64,000 bases of DNA from Bog-950 sp964631835 (GCA_964631835.1 CAZWAD010000016.1:1-64000), one strand, 5' to 3'. Numbered from the stretch's first letter, positions 9,472 through 18,842 are shown. The notes: generated by a model from the letters alone, not told the origin. Program-made: numbers and translations.

Positions 9472-9524
9472 TGCTGCTCACTCCTGAACAGCCCCTGCGC
9501 CTAACCAAATTTTTGAGCTGTGCA

Positions 9525-9650
9525 ACACCAAATTTGGTGTATTTTTATAAAAAGGAAGGGGCAGCGGAAAACCAAAAAGCAAAACGGAAACTTTCGCTTT
9601 TTGCACCAACAGCAGGACTAAAAGCGAACCTTTTACTATGTTTAGGTTCG
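9525..9650. other. Palindrome and two competing hairpins upstream of the DUF3592 gene
   Basis: A perfect 16-bp palindrome ACACCAAATTTGGTGT lies at 9525-9540. Downstream, TTCGCTTTT (9593-9601) can pair with AAAAGCGAA (9620-9628), and CGAACCT (9625-9631) can pair with AGGTTCG (9644-9650). The two hairpins share bases 9625-9628, so only one can form at a time. The positions suggest an attenuator or a folded recombination/leader site, but no function is proven. The rest of 9651-9724 is A+T-rich leader with no gene seen. Confidence 0.45.
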
Positions 9651-9724
9651 TATATTTATGAGTTAGGGGTAAGTTTAACGACACGACAGACAACGATAAT
9701 TAGGCAATTTAAATTCAGACAACA

Positions 9725-10324
9725 GTGCATTACCTGATAATATTACAAATTGCCGCCTGCATCTTTATCGTAGTAAAACTGCTCGAAACATTTAGTGTCA
9801 GCTTTAAAAACAAAGTAAAGGGACCCGTTTCGTTCCTTTTTATAGCTTACATGACATGGGCTTTACTCACTGGACTTTCAGGAGTATTCTTTTTTATAAA
9901 AGTAACTTCCGACTACATTGTTGAATCTCGGCAGGACTGGCATCAAACAAACGCTACACTTACTGACATGACACCTGGTGAGCGGGTTAGGAATGACACT
10001 GCTGAAAATATCTTAATGCTGACATATGACTATGTTCTCAATGGGACGACCTACAAAACTTCTCATGCTCATGTAGTTCCGACAGACGAATTTGTTGAAG
10101 ACGAGGTGAAAAAAGTAAACGACTCTCAAAAAAACGTGAGTATTTATTACGACCGCAATAATCCCGAAGCGACAATTTTTGGAGAGTTACCATTTAGATT
10201 CGGATTAGTTGGAGCTATCTTTATAGCTCTTATCTGTTTATTTATGGCTTGGGGTGGCGGACGGATTTTGATTAGAAATTACAAGTATAACTTCGGTGCG
10301 GACGCTGATAGCACGAACCGCTAA
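9725..10324 (+). CDS. DUF3592-like two-transmembrane protein
   Basis: 199 aa from GTG 9725. Two hydrophobic segments near the N-terminus (about 3-20 and 38-62) and one near the C-terminus (about 160-180) flank a soluble beta-rich domain. That domain contains LTYDYVLNGTTYKTSH and VSIYYDRNNPEATIFGE, the pattern of DUF3592 proteins. Function is unknown. Codon use is more A+T-rich than in the flanking genes. The gene stands alone on the plus strand between a folded leader and a short G+C-rich tail with inverted repeats, which gives it the look of a single mobile cassette. Confidence 0.65.
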   Translation: MHYLIILQIAACIFIVVKLLETFSVSFKNKVKGPVSFLFIAYMTWALLTGLSGVFFFIKVTSDYIVESRQDWHQTNATLTDMTPGERVRNDTAENILMLTYDYVLNGTTYKTSHAHVVPTDEFVEDEVKKVNDSQKNVSIYYDRNNPEATIFGELPFRFGLVGAIFIALICLFMAWGGGRILIRNYKYNFGADADSTNR

Positions 10325-10410
10325 CATCGCATTGCCGAAAGCGCGGGTGAAGTAGTTAGTGCCCACCATCGCCCCGCAGAGTCTCCTTTCCGCAGGCTAG
10401 GGGCCCTGCG
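10320..10410. other. Inverted repeats behind the DUF3592 gene
   Basis: CTAAC at 10321-10325 faces GTTAG about 30 bp on, and a second small stem pairs CGCAGG (10391-10396) with CCTGCG (10405-10410). This could be a weak terminator for the DUF3592 gene or the end of a cassette. The stems are short, so support is limited. Confidence 0.3.
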
Positions 10411-10438
10411 CAAAACCAACTCTATAAAAGTATCTCTT

Positions 10439-11932
10439 TCAAAAAGTAGCCGGAGTATGCAATTCTTTAGTTAGCCGGTCATACTCCGCCTGCTTAATTT
10501 CTTCATCGCGCATCTTGCGCAAAGCGGGAGGCATTTCGTAGTGAAGTTCAGTAATAGGCCCGAGTTTTTCAAACTTCAATGCAGGGTCGTTGAGGAAATT
10601 TATTTTTCGCTTTACAGTATCGGTCAAAACAAAACCAATGGTGACCGAATTAGCATTGTTGTTCAGTTCGGGCATGGGGCGCAGGATGGAAATGGTAAGA
10701 TAGTCTTCTTTGTCGCTGTTGGTGCTTATTACTGCGTCCACAAAAGTTTTACCCGTTTCCGCATCGGTCCTTTTGTTTTCCAGATACTTCACCACGGTTT
10801 TTGTAATCCATCGCCTGTAATTTTGCTCATTGATGATATACGCCAAATCAACCTGGTTTCGAGAAAGGTGAAGCTCTTTCGAAATTTCTTTCAGGTGTTT
10901 TGTCGGTTCCCGGCTTGAATAGCGGATAAAATAAAGTTCGTTGAAACCAAAGTATTTCGGAAGCAGGTTGGCAATGCGCTGAAAAAGCATTTCGGGCGAA
11001 GCGTTGTACTTTTCAAGCAGTCCGGTAATAATTTCAGGCTTCCAGGCCGGCTGCGAAAAGAAATTTTCCAAATCCTGAATCAGAAATTCTTTATTGATGT
11101 GCAGCGCCTGCGCAAAATAAGCCGCGCGGTAATTGTTCATCACATGGTCGAAAGATTCTACCTTCAGCCACGAAGTAGTAATAGGTCGTTTAGTTATTTT
11201 CATGTGAGCAAACCCAATCTCTTTTCCGAATAAAAATATTTTCTGCTGTGCGGTCAGGCGGCTGTTATATAAAAGAGTTGGCTGGTCGCCTTTTACAAAT
11301 GCAGAGCGAAACCCGCGCAGCTTCGGATAGTCGGAAAAGTCGGTTTCCTCAATCCGGTAGTTGAATTTTTCTTTCAGCAGTTGTTCATATTGAGACGGTA
11401 AAACAGTTCCTGCATTTGTCAGCCCCGCTTCTTCCCTGAACTTTTCAACTGATTCTTCAATATCTTCAAAGTAGTTGTCGTTCATCTCCTGGTACGAACG
11501 CAGACAACTGAAATAGAAGTGCTCCTCCTGTAAATTATAATTACGTGCAATTTCAAATACTGAGTTGATAAGAGCCGATAGCGATGTGGGCGCGTTTGCC
11601 ATCATGCTCATCAAAAGTCCTTTGTCAACCCCGAAAGTTTCAAAAAGGAAATCGTTGATAATGCGCAGGTTCAGCACCTGTACAACCGGTGTCAGGTTCT
11701 TGTTTATCTTCAGCGAAACAAGCTGGTCATAAGTGGTTTCGAGCGCTTTCGCCAGTTCAGTGATTTTATCGGGTTTCGGATATTTCTTCCCGCTTTCAAT
11801 TTCGTTCATATACGAAACCGAAACGCCCGACATGTCGGAAAGCTGCTGAAGGGTGAGCTTTTTATCGGTTCTTAGTTTCTTGAGTTTGAGCCCAAATATG
11901 ATCCGGATATTTTCTTCTGTGGTTGTTTCCAT
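10439..11932 (-). CDS. XRE-family regulator of RamB/ScfR type
   Basis: 497 aa transcription factor. The N-terminal helix-turn-helix (about residues 12-68) reads LTLQQLSDMSGVSVSYMNEI. The long C-terminal part resembles the IrrE/ImmA-like plus effector region of RamB, ScfR and PrpC-type regulators that sense acyl-CoA or short-chain fatty acid metabolism. The usual HExxH zinc motif is degenerate here (LFGKEIGFAHM), so protease activity is not expected. The gene is divergent from aceB, and the shared intergenic region carries repeated GCGAA/TTCGC motifs. It most likely controls the glyoxylate shunt and itself; that is inferred from context. Confidence 0.85.
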   Translation of the reverse strand: METTTEENIRIIFGLKLKKLRTDKKLTLQQLSDMSGVSVSYMNEIESGKKYPKPDKITELAKALETTYDQLVSLKINKNLTPVVQVLNLRIINDFLFETFGVDKGLLMSMMANAPTSLSALINSVFEIARNYNLQEEHFYFSCLRSYQEMNDNYFEDIEESVEKFREEAGLTNAGTVLPSQYEQLLKEKFNYRIEETDFSDYPKLRGFRSAFVKGDQPTLLYNSRLTAQQKIFLFGKEIGFAHMKITKRPITTSWLKVESFDHVMNNYRAAYFAQALHINKEFLIQDLENFFSQPAWKPEIITGLLEKYNASPEMLFQRIANLLPKYFGFNELYFIRYSSREPTKHLKEISKELHLSRNQVDLAYIINEQNYRRWITKTVVKYLENKRTDAETGKTFVDAVISTNSDKEDYLTISILRPMPELNNNANSVTIGFVLTDTVKRKINFLNDPALKFEKLGPITELHYEMPPALRKMRDEEIKQAEYDRLTKELHTPATF

Positions 11933-11947
11933 CGTCTAAGTTATAAC

Positions 11948-12040
11948 AGCGAACAAAAATATAAAAAGCGAAATTTCCAACATAGCGAATATTCGCTTGT
12001 TATTTCAGAATGTTCGTTTCATATTTGCGCGAAAATTTCG
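11948..12040. promoter_or_regulatory. Operator array and divergent promoters between the regulator and aceB
   Basis: The region holds AGCGAAC (11948), AGCGAAATTTC (11967), a perfect palindrome AGCGAATATTCGCT (11984-11997), TGTTCGTTTC (12011) and CGAAAATTTCG (12030-12040). For aceB, a -33 TTG (11997-11999) and -7 CATATTTG (12020-12027) are spaced 20 bp apart. For the regulator, the minus strand has -7 TATTTTTG (11954-11961) and TTG (11978-11980), 16 bp apart. The central palindrome abuts the aceB -33 element, as expected for a regulatory site. Confidence 0.7.
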
Positions 12041-12042
12041 AG

Positions 12043-13638
12043 ATGGGAACAGCAATTAATATAGAAGGCTTGGAAATTACAGCCCCAATCAGCGATTCTT
12101 TTGCTGAAATACTTACTCCTGAGGCTTTGGCTTTCGTGGTAAAACTTCAACGCTCTTTTAACAAAAGAAGGATTGAACTGCTTGCTGCAAGAGATGAAAG
12201 ACAAAAGCTGATTGACCAGGGAGAACTCCCTGATTTTCTTCCCGAAACCAAATCAGTCCGTGAAAGTGATTGGATGGCAGCTCCAATTCCCGCTGATTTA
12301 CAAGACAGAAGAGTGGAAATTACAGGGCCTGTTGACAGAAAGATGATAATCAATGCACTGAACAGCGGTGCTAAAGTTTTCATGGCTGATTTTGAAGATT
12401 CTAACTCCCCGTTCTGGAATAACAATATTGAGGGGCAAATCAATCTGCGCGATGCAATCCGTAAAACCATTTCTTTCAAAAACGAAGCAGGCAAAGAATA
12501 TAAGCTTAATGAAAAAACTGCTGTGCTTATGGTTCGCCCGCGCGGCTGGCATTTGCCCGAAAAGCATGTAAAGGTAGATGGGGAAGCCATGAGCGGTTCG
12601 CTGTTCGATTTCGGTTTATACTTTTTCCATAATGTAAAACAGCTAATGGCAAACGGAACCGGTCCTTATTTCTATTTGCCGAAAATGGAATCATACCTAG
12701 AAGCGCGCTTGTGGAACGATGCGTTTGTACTTGCACAGAATGAATTGGGAATTCCGCAGGGAACGATTAAAGCAACCGTTTTAATTGAAACCATAACTGC
12801 CACCTTTGAGTTGCATGAAATTATTTACGAGTTGAAAGAACACATGGCGGGGTTAAACTGCGGAAGGTGGGATTACATCTTTTCGTACATCAAGAAACTG
12901 CGTAACCTGAACGGGTTCGTTCTTCCTGACCGGGGACAAGTAACAATGGCTGTACCTTTTATGGCTGCTTACTCAAAACTTGTTATTCAAACCTGTCATA
13001 AAAGGAGGGTTCATGCCATGGGCGGAATGAGCGCTTTCATTCCTATTAAAAATAACGAAGCGGAGAACAATGCCGCTATTGAAAAAGTGCGACAGGATAA
13101 ACTGCGCGAAGTAACTAACGGACATGACGGAACCTGGGTGGCTCATCCCGGTTTGGTGAAAGTAGCCATGGATGTTTTCAACGAGCACATGCCCACGCCT
13201 AATAACTATCACATCAAGCGCGAAGGCGAAGTTTTTACGCAGAAGGAATTGCTTGCAGTTCCTGACGGAACAATTACCGAAGCCGGATTGAGAATGAATA
13301 TCAACGTAGGTATTCTGTACATCGAAAGCTGGCTGCGGGGTGTTGGCGCTGCTGCCCTTCATAACCTGATGGAAGACGCTGCTACTGCCGAAATTTCACG
13401 CACACAGGTATGGCAATGGATTAAAAACGGAAGCAAACTGGATGACGGCAGAGCAATTACTTATGAACTTTTCAGGCAAATTCTTCCGAGCGAACTGGAG
13501 AATGTGAAAGCATATGTTGGCGAAGGGGCATTCAATTCTTCAACCATGAAAAAAGCGATTGAAATTTTTGACCAGCTGGTTCAGCAGGGCGACTACAAAG
13601 ATTTTCTCACGCTTCCTGCCTACGAACTTATCAGCTAA
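12043..13638 (+). CDS. aceB: Malate synthase A
   Basis: Condenses glyoxylate with acetyl-CoA to malate in the glyoxylate shunt; cytoplasmic. The 531-aa product from ATG 12043 matches the usual AceB length of about 530. Typical blocks are seen: VKVFMADFEDSNSPFWNN-type region near residue 100, LMVRPRGWHLPEKHV, YFYLPKMES, IKATVLIETITATFEL and GLNCGRWDYIFSYIK. An in-frame ATG at 12010 would overlap the operator/-7 region and add 11 unrelated residues, so 12043 is preferred. It is followed after 16 bp by an acyltransferase gene and then aceA, likely one transcript. Confidence 0.95.
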   Translation: MGTAINIEGLEITAPISDSFAEILTPEALAFVVKLQRSFNKRRIELLAARDERQKLIDQGELPDFLPETKSVRESDWMAAPIPADLQDRRVEITGPVDRKMIINALNSGAKVFMADFEDSNSPFWNNNIEGQINLRDAIRKTISFKNEAGKEYKLNEKTAVLMVRPRGWHLPEKHVKVDGEAMSGSLFDFGLYFFHNVKQLMANGTGPYFYLPKMESYLEARLWNDAFVLAQNELGIPQGTIKATVLIETITATFELHEIIYELKEHMAGLNCGRWDYIFSYIKKLRNLNGFVLPDRGQVTMAVPFMAAYSKLVIQTCHKRRVHAMGGMSAFIPIKNNEAENNAAIEKVRQDKLREVTNGHDGTWVAHPGLVKVAMDVFNEHMPTPNNYHIKREGEVFTQKELLAVPDGTITEAGLRMNINVGILYIESWLRGVGAAALHNLMEDAATAEISRTQVWQWIKNGSKLDDGRAITYELFRQILPSELENVKAYVGEGAFNSSTMKKAIEIFDQLVQQGDYKDFLTLPAYELIS

Positions 13639-13654
13639 ACATACTTAACCAGGC

Positions 13655-14749
13655 GTGGCAGCTTCTACCGAAAGAATTGTTCTTCCTAACCTGAATGGCT
13701 TGCGCTTTCTGGCTGCATTGAGCGTAATCATTTATCATGTTTTCGGTGTAGAGGTGCTCAATGGTCATTATGGTGTGATTTTATTTTTTGTTTTGAGCGG
13801 ATTCCTGATTACTTATTTGCTGCTTGCAGAACAAGACAAGACCTCTACCATCTCTATTGGTAAATTTTACGTGCGGAGGATTTTGAGAATCTGGCCGCTG
13901 TTCTACATGATTATTTTTCTCGCTGGCTTCATGATTTACTTTTTCCATACTTCTGAAACATTCAGGATGTACATTTCCAATCTGCCGTACTACATTTTCT
14001 TCCTGCCCAATTTGCTTTTTGCACTGGATAAAGGCTCACCGTTTGCTGACATTCTTTGGTCGGTAGGCTCCGAAGAACAGTTTTACCTGCTCTGGCCTTT
14101 TCTGCTTTTGTCTATTCCCAGGGCATATCTGCTGTATGCTTTGCTGCTTATTATTTTTCTTTTTACTGTTTTGCCTCATGTGCTCGACTACATCAACAAC
14201 AATAAATTTCAAAACACCCACGATACTTTGCGAGTTACTTCCGACATGATGCGCAGAATGTGTTTCAATGCCATGGCTACCGGTGCACTTCTTTCATTCC
14301 TGTATCACACTAAAGAAAAATTTATCCGCCCGTTGTTTCACCCGGTGGTTCAGGTTACCGCTTTAGCAGTACTGCTTTTCATCTGGTTCAAAAATGTGGA
14401 GTTCCGCTTTTTTAATGATGAAATTTATGCTGTTTTCTTCGGCATTATTATTCTGAATGCGGCTATGAACCCCAGGACATTTTTTAAACTCGGACATAAG
14501 GCGCTGGAGTACCTGGGTAAAATATCCTATGGCTTATACGTTTATCATCTCATTGTTATTTTCCTGGTGCTCCGCTATTGCTATTTCTTCGGGGCAGAGG
14601 GCGAAGTGAAAAATATTCTGGCATTAGTTTATGCGTTATCAGGAACTATTTTAATTTCAGCCATCTCTTACGAATTCTTCGAAAAGCCATTTTTGAGAAT
14701 TAAGGACAGGCGGTTTACAATTATTCATTCGGGACAAAAAACCAATTAA
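13655..14749 (+). CDS. Acyltransferase family 3 membrane protein (OafA/YrhL-like)
   Basis: 364 aa from GTG 13655. Polytopic inner-membrane O-acyltransferase with about ten hydrophobic segments. The family start LNGLRFLAALSVIIYHVFGV carries the catalytic His. Later blocks include VLSGFLITYLLL, FYVRRILRIWPLFY and LWSVGSEEQFYLLWPFLL. Members acetylate or otherwise acylate cell-surface sugars. Its place between aceB and aceA, 16 and 31 bp from each, is unusual and suggests cotranscription with the glyoxylate genes, though there is no known metabolic link. Confidence 0.88.
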   Translation: MAASTERIVLPNLNGLRFLAALSVIIYHVFGVEVLNGHYGVILFFVLSGFLITYLLLAEQDKTSTISIGKFYVRRILRIWPLFYMIIFLAGFMIYFFHTSETFRMYISNLPYYIFFLPNLLFALDKGSPFADILWSVGSEEQFYLLWPFLLLSIPRAYLLYALLLIIFLFTVLPHVLDYINNNKFQNTHDTLRVTSDMMRRMCFNAMATGALLSFLYHTKEKFIRPLFHPVVQVTALAVLLFIWFKNVEFRFFNDEIYAVFFGIIILNAAMNPRTFFKLGHKALEYLGKISYGLYVYHLIVIFLVLRYCYFFGAEGEVKNILALVYALSGTILISAISYEFFEKPFLRIKDRRFTIIHSGQKTN

Positions 14750-14780
14750 ATTAAATATACATTCAAACAACAACAGAAAA

Positions 14781-16061
14781 ATGGCAACAAAAAAAGAAAG
14801 AGCGCTGGCATTGCGCACCGATTGGGAAACCAATCCGAGATGGAAGGGAGTAGTAAGACCGTACACGGCTGAAGAGGTCATTAATATCAGCGGTTCGGTT
14901 AAGGTGGAGTATTCTCTGGCACGTAACGGAGCCGAGAAATTATGGAAACGGCTGCACACCGATGCATGGGTAGCCGGGCTCGGAGCTCTTACCGGCAACC
15001 AGGCGGTGCAGGAAGTAACCGCAGGCATGAAAGCCATTTACCTGTCGGGCTGGCAGGTGGCTGGCGATGCAAACCTTTCGAGCGAAATGTATCCGGATCA
15101 ATCGCTTTATCCTGCCAACTCAGTACCAGCAGTAGTTAAGCGAATCAACAATGCATTAATGCGCAGAGACCAAATTGAATACCTCGATGGCGAACCTCAG
15201 CGCGACTGGATGGTTCCTATTGTAGCAGATGCCGAAGCCGGCTTTGGCGGAAACCTGAACGCCTTTGAGCTGATGAAACAAATGATTGAAGCAGGCGCTG
15301 CCGGTGTGCATTGGGAAGACCAGCTTTCTTCTGCAAAAAAATGCGGACATCTTGGTGGTAAAGTTCTTGTTCCTACTCAGGAAGCTATCAATAAATTAGT
15401 CGCTGCGCGTTTGGCAACCGATATTTGCAATGTTCCTACTTTGGTAATTGCACGCACCGATGCCGAAGCCGCCAACCTGATTACTTCAGACATTGACCCC
15501 CGTGATACCAAATTCCTCACCGGTGAGCGCGCACCGGAAGGATACTTTTATGTGAAAAATGGTTTGGAGCAAAGTATTGACCGTGGCTTAAGCTATGCTC
15601 CTTATTCCGATTTGCTGTGGATGGAAACCGGCAACCCTGATTTAGGAATAGCCCGCGAGTTTGCACAGGGCATTCATGCCAAATTCCCCGGCAAGATGCT
15701 GGCTTACAACTGTTCGCCTTCGTTTAACTGGGCTAAGTTTATGGACGAAAAACAAATGCTCACTTTCCGCGAGGACATTGCCGCCATGGGCTACAAGTTC
15801 CAGTTTATTACCCTGGCAGGTTTCCATGCACTCAACTCATCTATGTTCGAGCTTTCGAAAAACTATATGGAGCGCGGCATGGCGGGCTTCAGCCAAATGC
15901 AGCAAAAAGAGTTTGCTATGGAAAAAGAAGGCTTTAAAGCCATCAAGCACCAGGCGTTTGTAGGCACCGGTTATTTCGATGCCGTTCAAAACGTAGTACA
16001 GCAGGGCAATTCTTCTACTACCGCGCTTGCCGGTTCTACCGAAGCCGAGCAGTTTCATTGA
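14781..16061 (+). CDS. aceA: Isocitrate lyase
   Basis: Cleaves isocitrate to glyoxylate and succinate; cytoplasmic. 426 aa, the usual length of the short bacterial type. The active-site loop KKCGHLGGKVL is present, as are VADAEAGFGGNLNAFELMK, GVHWEDQLSS and LAYNCSPSFNWAKF. With aceB it completes the glyoxylate shunt, allowing growth on acetate or fatty acids. A clear hairpin follows the stop. Confidence 0.96.
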   Translation: MATKKERALALRTDWETNPRWKGVVRPYTAEEVINISGSVKVEYSLARNGAEKLWKRLHTDAWVAGLGALTGNQAVQEVTAGMKAIYLSGWQVAGDANLSSEMYPDQSLYPANSVPAVVKRINNALMRRDQIEYLDGEPQRDWMVPIVADAEAGFGGNLNAFELMKQMIEAGAAGVHWEDQLSSAKKCGHLGGKVLVPTQEAINKLVAARLATDICNVPTLVIARTDAEAANLITSDIDPRDTKFLTGERAPEGYFYVKNGLEQSIDRGLSYAPYSDLLWMETGNPDLGIAREFAQGIHAKFPGKMLAYNCSPSFNWAKFMDEKQMLTFREDIAAMGYKFQFITLAGFHALNSSMFELSKNYMERGMAGFSQMQQKEFAMEKEGFKAIKHQAFVGTGYFDAVQNVVQQGNSSTTALAGSTEAEQFH

Positions 16062-16082
16062 TACTCGATTTGCTTTACCATG

Positions 16083-16115
16083 ACAAAGGCACAGGGTTTT
16101 ACTTTGTGCCTTTGT
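16083..16115 (+). terminator. Terminator after aceA
   Basis: An 11-bp perfect stem, ACAAAGGCACA (16083-16093) with TGTGCCTTTGT (16105-16115), and an 11-nt loop, 21 bp past the aceA stop. The downstream bases are AATTTTAAG, a modest T run. The remaining 16116-16335 shows no gene. Confidence 0.75.
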
Positions 16116-16335
16116 AATTTTAAGCCCTCTCCGATACCGCTCAATCGAGGTATTCTGTTTCAGAGACCCGTATAAATGGGGGGCTTCGCTTAGCCGAAAC
16201 ACTCAGCAGCAACATAGCCATATCGGAAAACCCCGAAGCCGGTTAGTTGTAGTTGACTATAACAGCCGCAACGGCATAATATTCAAGCACTTGAGGAATA
16301 TCAGCCCCGGTAGTGCAGTTACCTCATGCTCCCGT

Positions 16336-18762
16336 TTACTGCGTCAAAGTAAACTCAAACGGAACAATCAGTTTTACACTCAGGTTTCTACCCGCGTTCC
16401 ATATCCCCTGCCTACCGGTGGCGGGGTTTACCGGTGCATACTTCAGGCGGCTCAGGTGGCTTTGGTAAGTTTTGTTGAGAAGGTTCTGTGCAGCAAAAAC
16501 AAACGACAGAACCTTGGTTTTGCCTTTTACATAAACATCGAAACCCAGCGAAGCGCCCAGCAACGGATAGCCGGGGGTGGAGGTTTCGGTGTTGTTCTGG
16601 CGCAATACATTTTTCTGCGTGAAATAGTATTCCAGGTTCATTTCGATAAAAACATTGCGGAACATTTTATCGGGCTTCTGCCATTCCCCGCGCAGCTCGG
16701 AGCGTATTCTTGCCGGAGGAATAAACGGAAGGAATCTGGCACTGCCGCTTTCGCTCAGATTTTGGGCATATACATACCCCACCGAGTTTTCGAAGTGGAG
16801 CCAGTCAAGAGGGTGCGGGTGGGCATCTATCAGAAACTCCCCACCGGTAAGAATGGCGTGGCCCTGCTTATAACCATAGGCGGAAACCGGGTCATCGGGG
16901 TCAGGTATGCTGTCGCCTCCGTTCGCACTGCTTAGCTTGGCAATAAAAATAAAGTTCCGGATATAGTTGGCGAACAAACTCAAATCAAGATTCACATGGT
17001 CGGAATTAAAGCTCACCCCGGCATCGGCCTGGTAATTCGATTCCGGCTTCAGATTCCGGTTGCCGTATTCATAGCGTATACTGCCTTCGTGAACACCGTT
17101 GGAACTAAGCTCAGCCATGTTCGGTGCCCGAAAGCCTTTGGCAAAGTTGAGTTTCAGCAGCCAGTATTTTGAAAAGCTGTATGAAATTCCTGCACTGCCG
17201 CTGGCATTGAAAAAATTTGTTTTCACCCTGCTGAACTTTAAGAAAGCGGTGGAATCATTTTCGTTTACAGGCTCGCCATTGGTATTCAGGTAAAGTGAAC
17301 CGGATTGAAGAAACCGCTGATCGAACCGCATGCCGGCTTCAAAATACAGTCTGCCGAATCTGCGTTGGGTAATTGCGAAAAAACCGTAGTCGAACAACTG
17401 GTAACCGGGGATAATGAACTCAGCCCCTTTGTTTTCGCTGCGTTGATACATGCCGCTGATACCGAAAGCGGTGTTCCAGTTTTTCATTTCGGGCAGATGA
17501 TATTGAAAATCATAAGTGAAAGAATTCATGCTGAAGAAAATATTTGCTTCGCGGGGACTCATAACGTTGCCGAATTCCCTCCGCTGGTTGAGCTGCCAGG
17601 AAAAATTCATTGCCAAGTTGGAATGACCGATAATAATGTTCGATTGCGAAGAAACGCGATGATGATTAACGCGCTGGTTGGGAACAAAAATTTTGTATCC
17701 GCCAGATTCGCCTGACGAAACAGTGCGGAGATAAACAGAATCATTTACCACTGTCTCGCGGAGAAATTTCCCGATGCTGTCGCGTTCTCCCTCATTAAAA
17801 CCAATTTGCTGATTAAACGAGCTGAAAGAAACTTTTGTAAAACCCCAGCGCTTGGTAATACCAAACATTGCGTTGCCGTTCCACTCGTTGAAACCGGTAT
17901 TGAAAACCTTTCCGTCATATTTGTTTTCATATCCGCCTGCGTGTTTTGTGCTGCCGCGTATGAGCCAGTTAAATCCGTTCACATTTCCATGGTTCATCAA
18001 ACTTGCACTCAGCAAATTATTGTTCGACTGATAATGGATAATCGCGCTGCCCGAAATTTTCCCTTCGGCAGTGTGCTCGGGCTGAAGGAAATTGATGACC
18101 CCGGCAATGGCATCGGAGCCGTAAACCAGGCTTCCTGGGCCCTTGATAATTTCAGCTTTCTCTACCGAAAGCTCATCTATCTCCACTCCGTGCTCATCGC
18201 CCCACTGCTGCCCTTCCTGACGGAAACCGTCATTGAGCACCACCACCCGGTTATATCCCAACCCGCGGATAACCGGCTTGGACACAGCGGCACCGGTAGT
18301 TATTTGTGAAACGCCCGGTTGCCGCGAAATGGCATCGACCAGGTTAGCAGCAGCGCTTTGCTCCAGCTTTTTTTCGCTCATTACCGAAACAGAAACAGGC
18401 GATTCGCGGAGTTGGGTAGCGCGCGAAACCCCGGTAACCATCACATCGGAAAGCTCAGCTACTGTTTCATCGAGCTTAATATTTACAGAAGTATCAATCT
18501 GTAAATTGATGGAAAAGGTTTGTGCCGCATAACCGATATACTTCACCACCGCTGAAAACTTTCCCCTTGGAAGGTTGCCGAATCTGAAGGCACCGGTGGA
18601 ATCAGTCACCGAACCGCGTTTCAGGTCGGGAAAATATATTGCCGCGTTGTCCAGGGCTGTATCTGTTCTGCTGTCGGAAATTTTTCCGGTAAGCTGTATT
18701 TGCCCGATGGCCGGAATGGCTGCAAGGGAAAACACCAGAGACCATAAAATGTTTTTCATCAT
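16336..18762 (-). CDS. TonB-dependent outer-membrane receptor
   Basis: 808 aa. Signal peptide at 1-20, a CarboxypepD_reg-like domain at about 22-105 (LTGKISDSRTDTALDNAAIY), a plug at about 115-225 (VSQITTGAAVSKPVIRGLGY, then GPGSLVYGSDAIAGVINFL) and a beta-barrel to the end. It imports a scarce nutrient with TonB energy. The plug block with GQQWGDEHG resembles receptors often associated with zinc or other metal uptake, and a His/Cys-rich small protein is encoded directly upstream, so metal or metal-chelate import is likely. No SusD partner is present, which argues against glycan import. Confidence 0.88.
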   Translation of the reverse strand: MMKNILWSLVFSLAAIPAIGQIQLTGKISDSRTDTALDNAAIYFPDLKRGSVTDSTGAFRFGNLPRGKFSAVVKYIGYAAQTFSINLQIDTSVNIKLDETVAELSDVMVTGVSRATQLRESPVSVSVMSEKKLEQSAAANLVDAISRQPGVSQITTGAAVSKPVIRGLGYNRVVVLNDGFRQEGQQWGDEHGVEIDELSVEKAEIIKGPGSLVYGSDAIAGVINFLQPEHTAEGKISGSAIIHYQSNNNLLSASLMNHGNVNGFNWLIRGSTKHAGGYENKYDGKVFNTGFNEWNGNAMFGITKRWGFTKVSFSSFNQQIGFNEGERDSIGKFLRETVVNDSVYLRTVSSGESGGYKIFVPNQRVNHHRVSSQSNIIIGHSNLAMNFSWQLNQRREFGNVMSPREANIFFSMNSFTYDFQYHLPEMKNWNTAFGISGMYQRSENKGAEFIIPGYQLFDYGFFAITQRRFGRLYFEAGMRFDQRFLQSGSLYLNTNGEPVNENDSTAFLKFSRVKTNFFNASGSAGISYSFSKYWLLKLNFAKGFRAPNMAELSSNGVHEGSIRYEYGNRNLKPESNYQADAGVSFNSDHVNLDLSLFANYIRNFIFIAKLSSANGGDSIPDPDDPVSAYGYKQGHAILTGGEFLIDAHPHPLDWLHFENSVGYVYAQNLSESGSARFLPFIPPARIRSELRGEWQKPDKMFRNVFIEMNLEYYFTQKNVLRQNNTETSTPGYPLLGASLGFDVYVKGKTKVLSFVFAAQNLLNKTYQSHLSRLKYAPVNPATGRQGIWNAGRNLSVKLIVPFEFTLTQ

Positions 18763-18790
18763 AAAACCATTAAAAAATCAGGAAAGAAAA

Positions 18791-18810
18791 TTTACGGCTT
18801 CAGCCGTAAA
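18791..18810 (-). terminator. Hairpin between the His-rich gene and the TonB receptor
   Basis: TTTACGGCT (18791-18799) pairs with AGCCGTAAA (18802-18810) around a 2-nt loop. On the minus strand it is followed by TTTTCTTT. It could be a partial terminator or attenuator that lowers receptor expression relative to the upstream gene. Confidence 0.55.
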
Positions 18811-18842
18811 GAGGAATTTGCCCCGCTTTTCGCAGAACAAAT

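Noticed and set aside
9158..9508. 116-aa minus-strand open frame across the 21-bp repeat
   Set aside because: Its cysteine-rich heptads follow from the DNA period; no start signal, no family, and the opposite strand is equally open.
10320..10359. attC-like site of an integron
   Set aside because: CTAAC/GTTAG pair is present, but the R-box consensus does not fit and no integrase or cassette array is seen.
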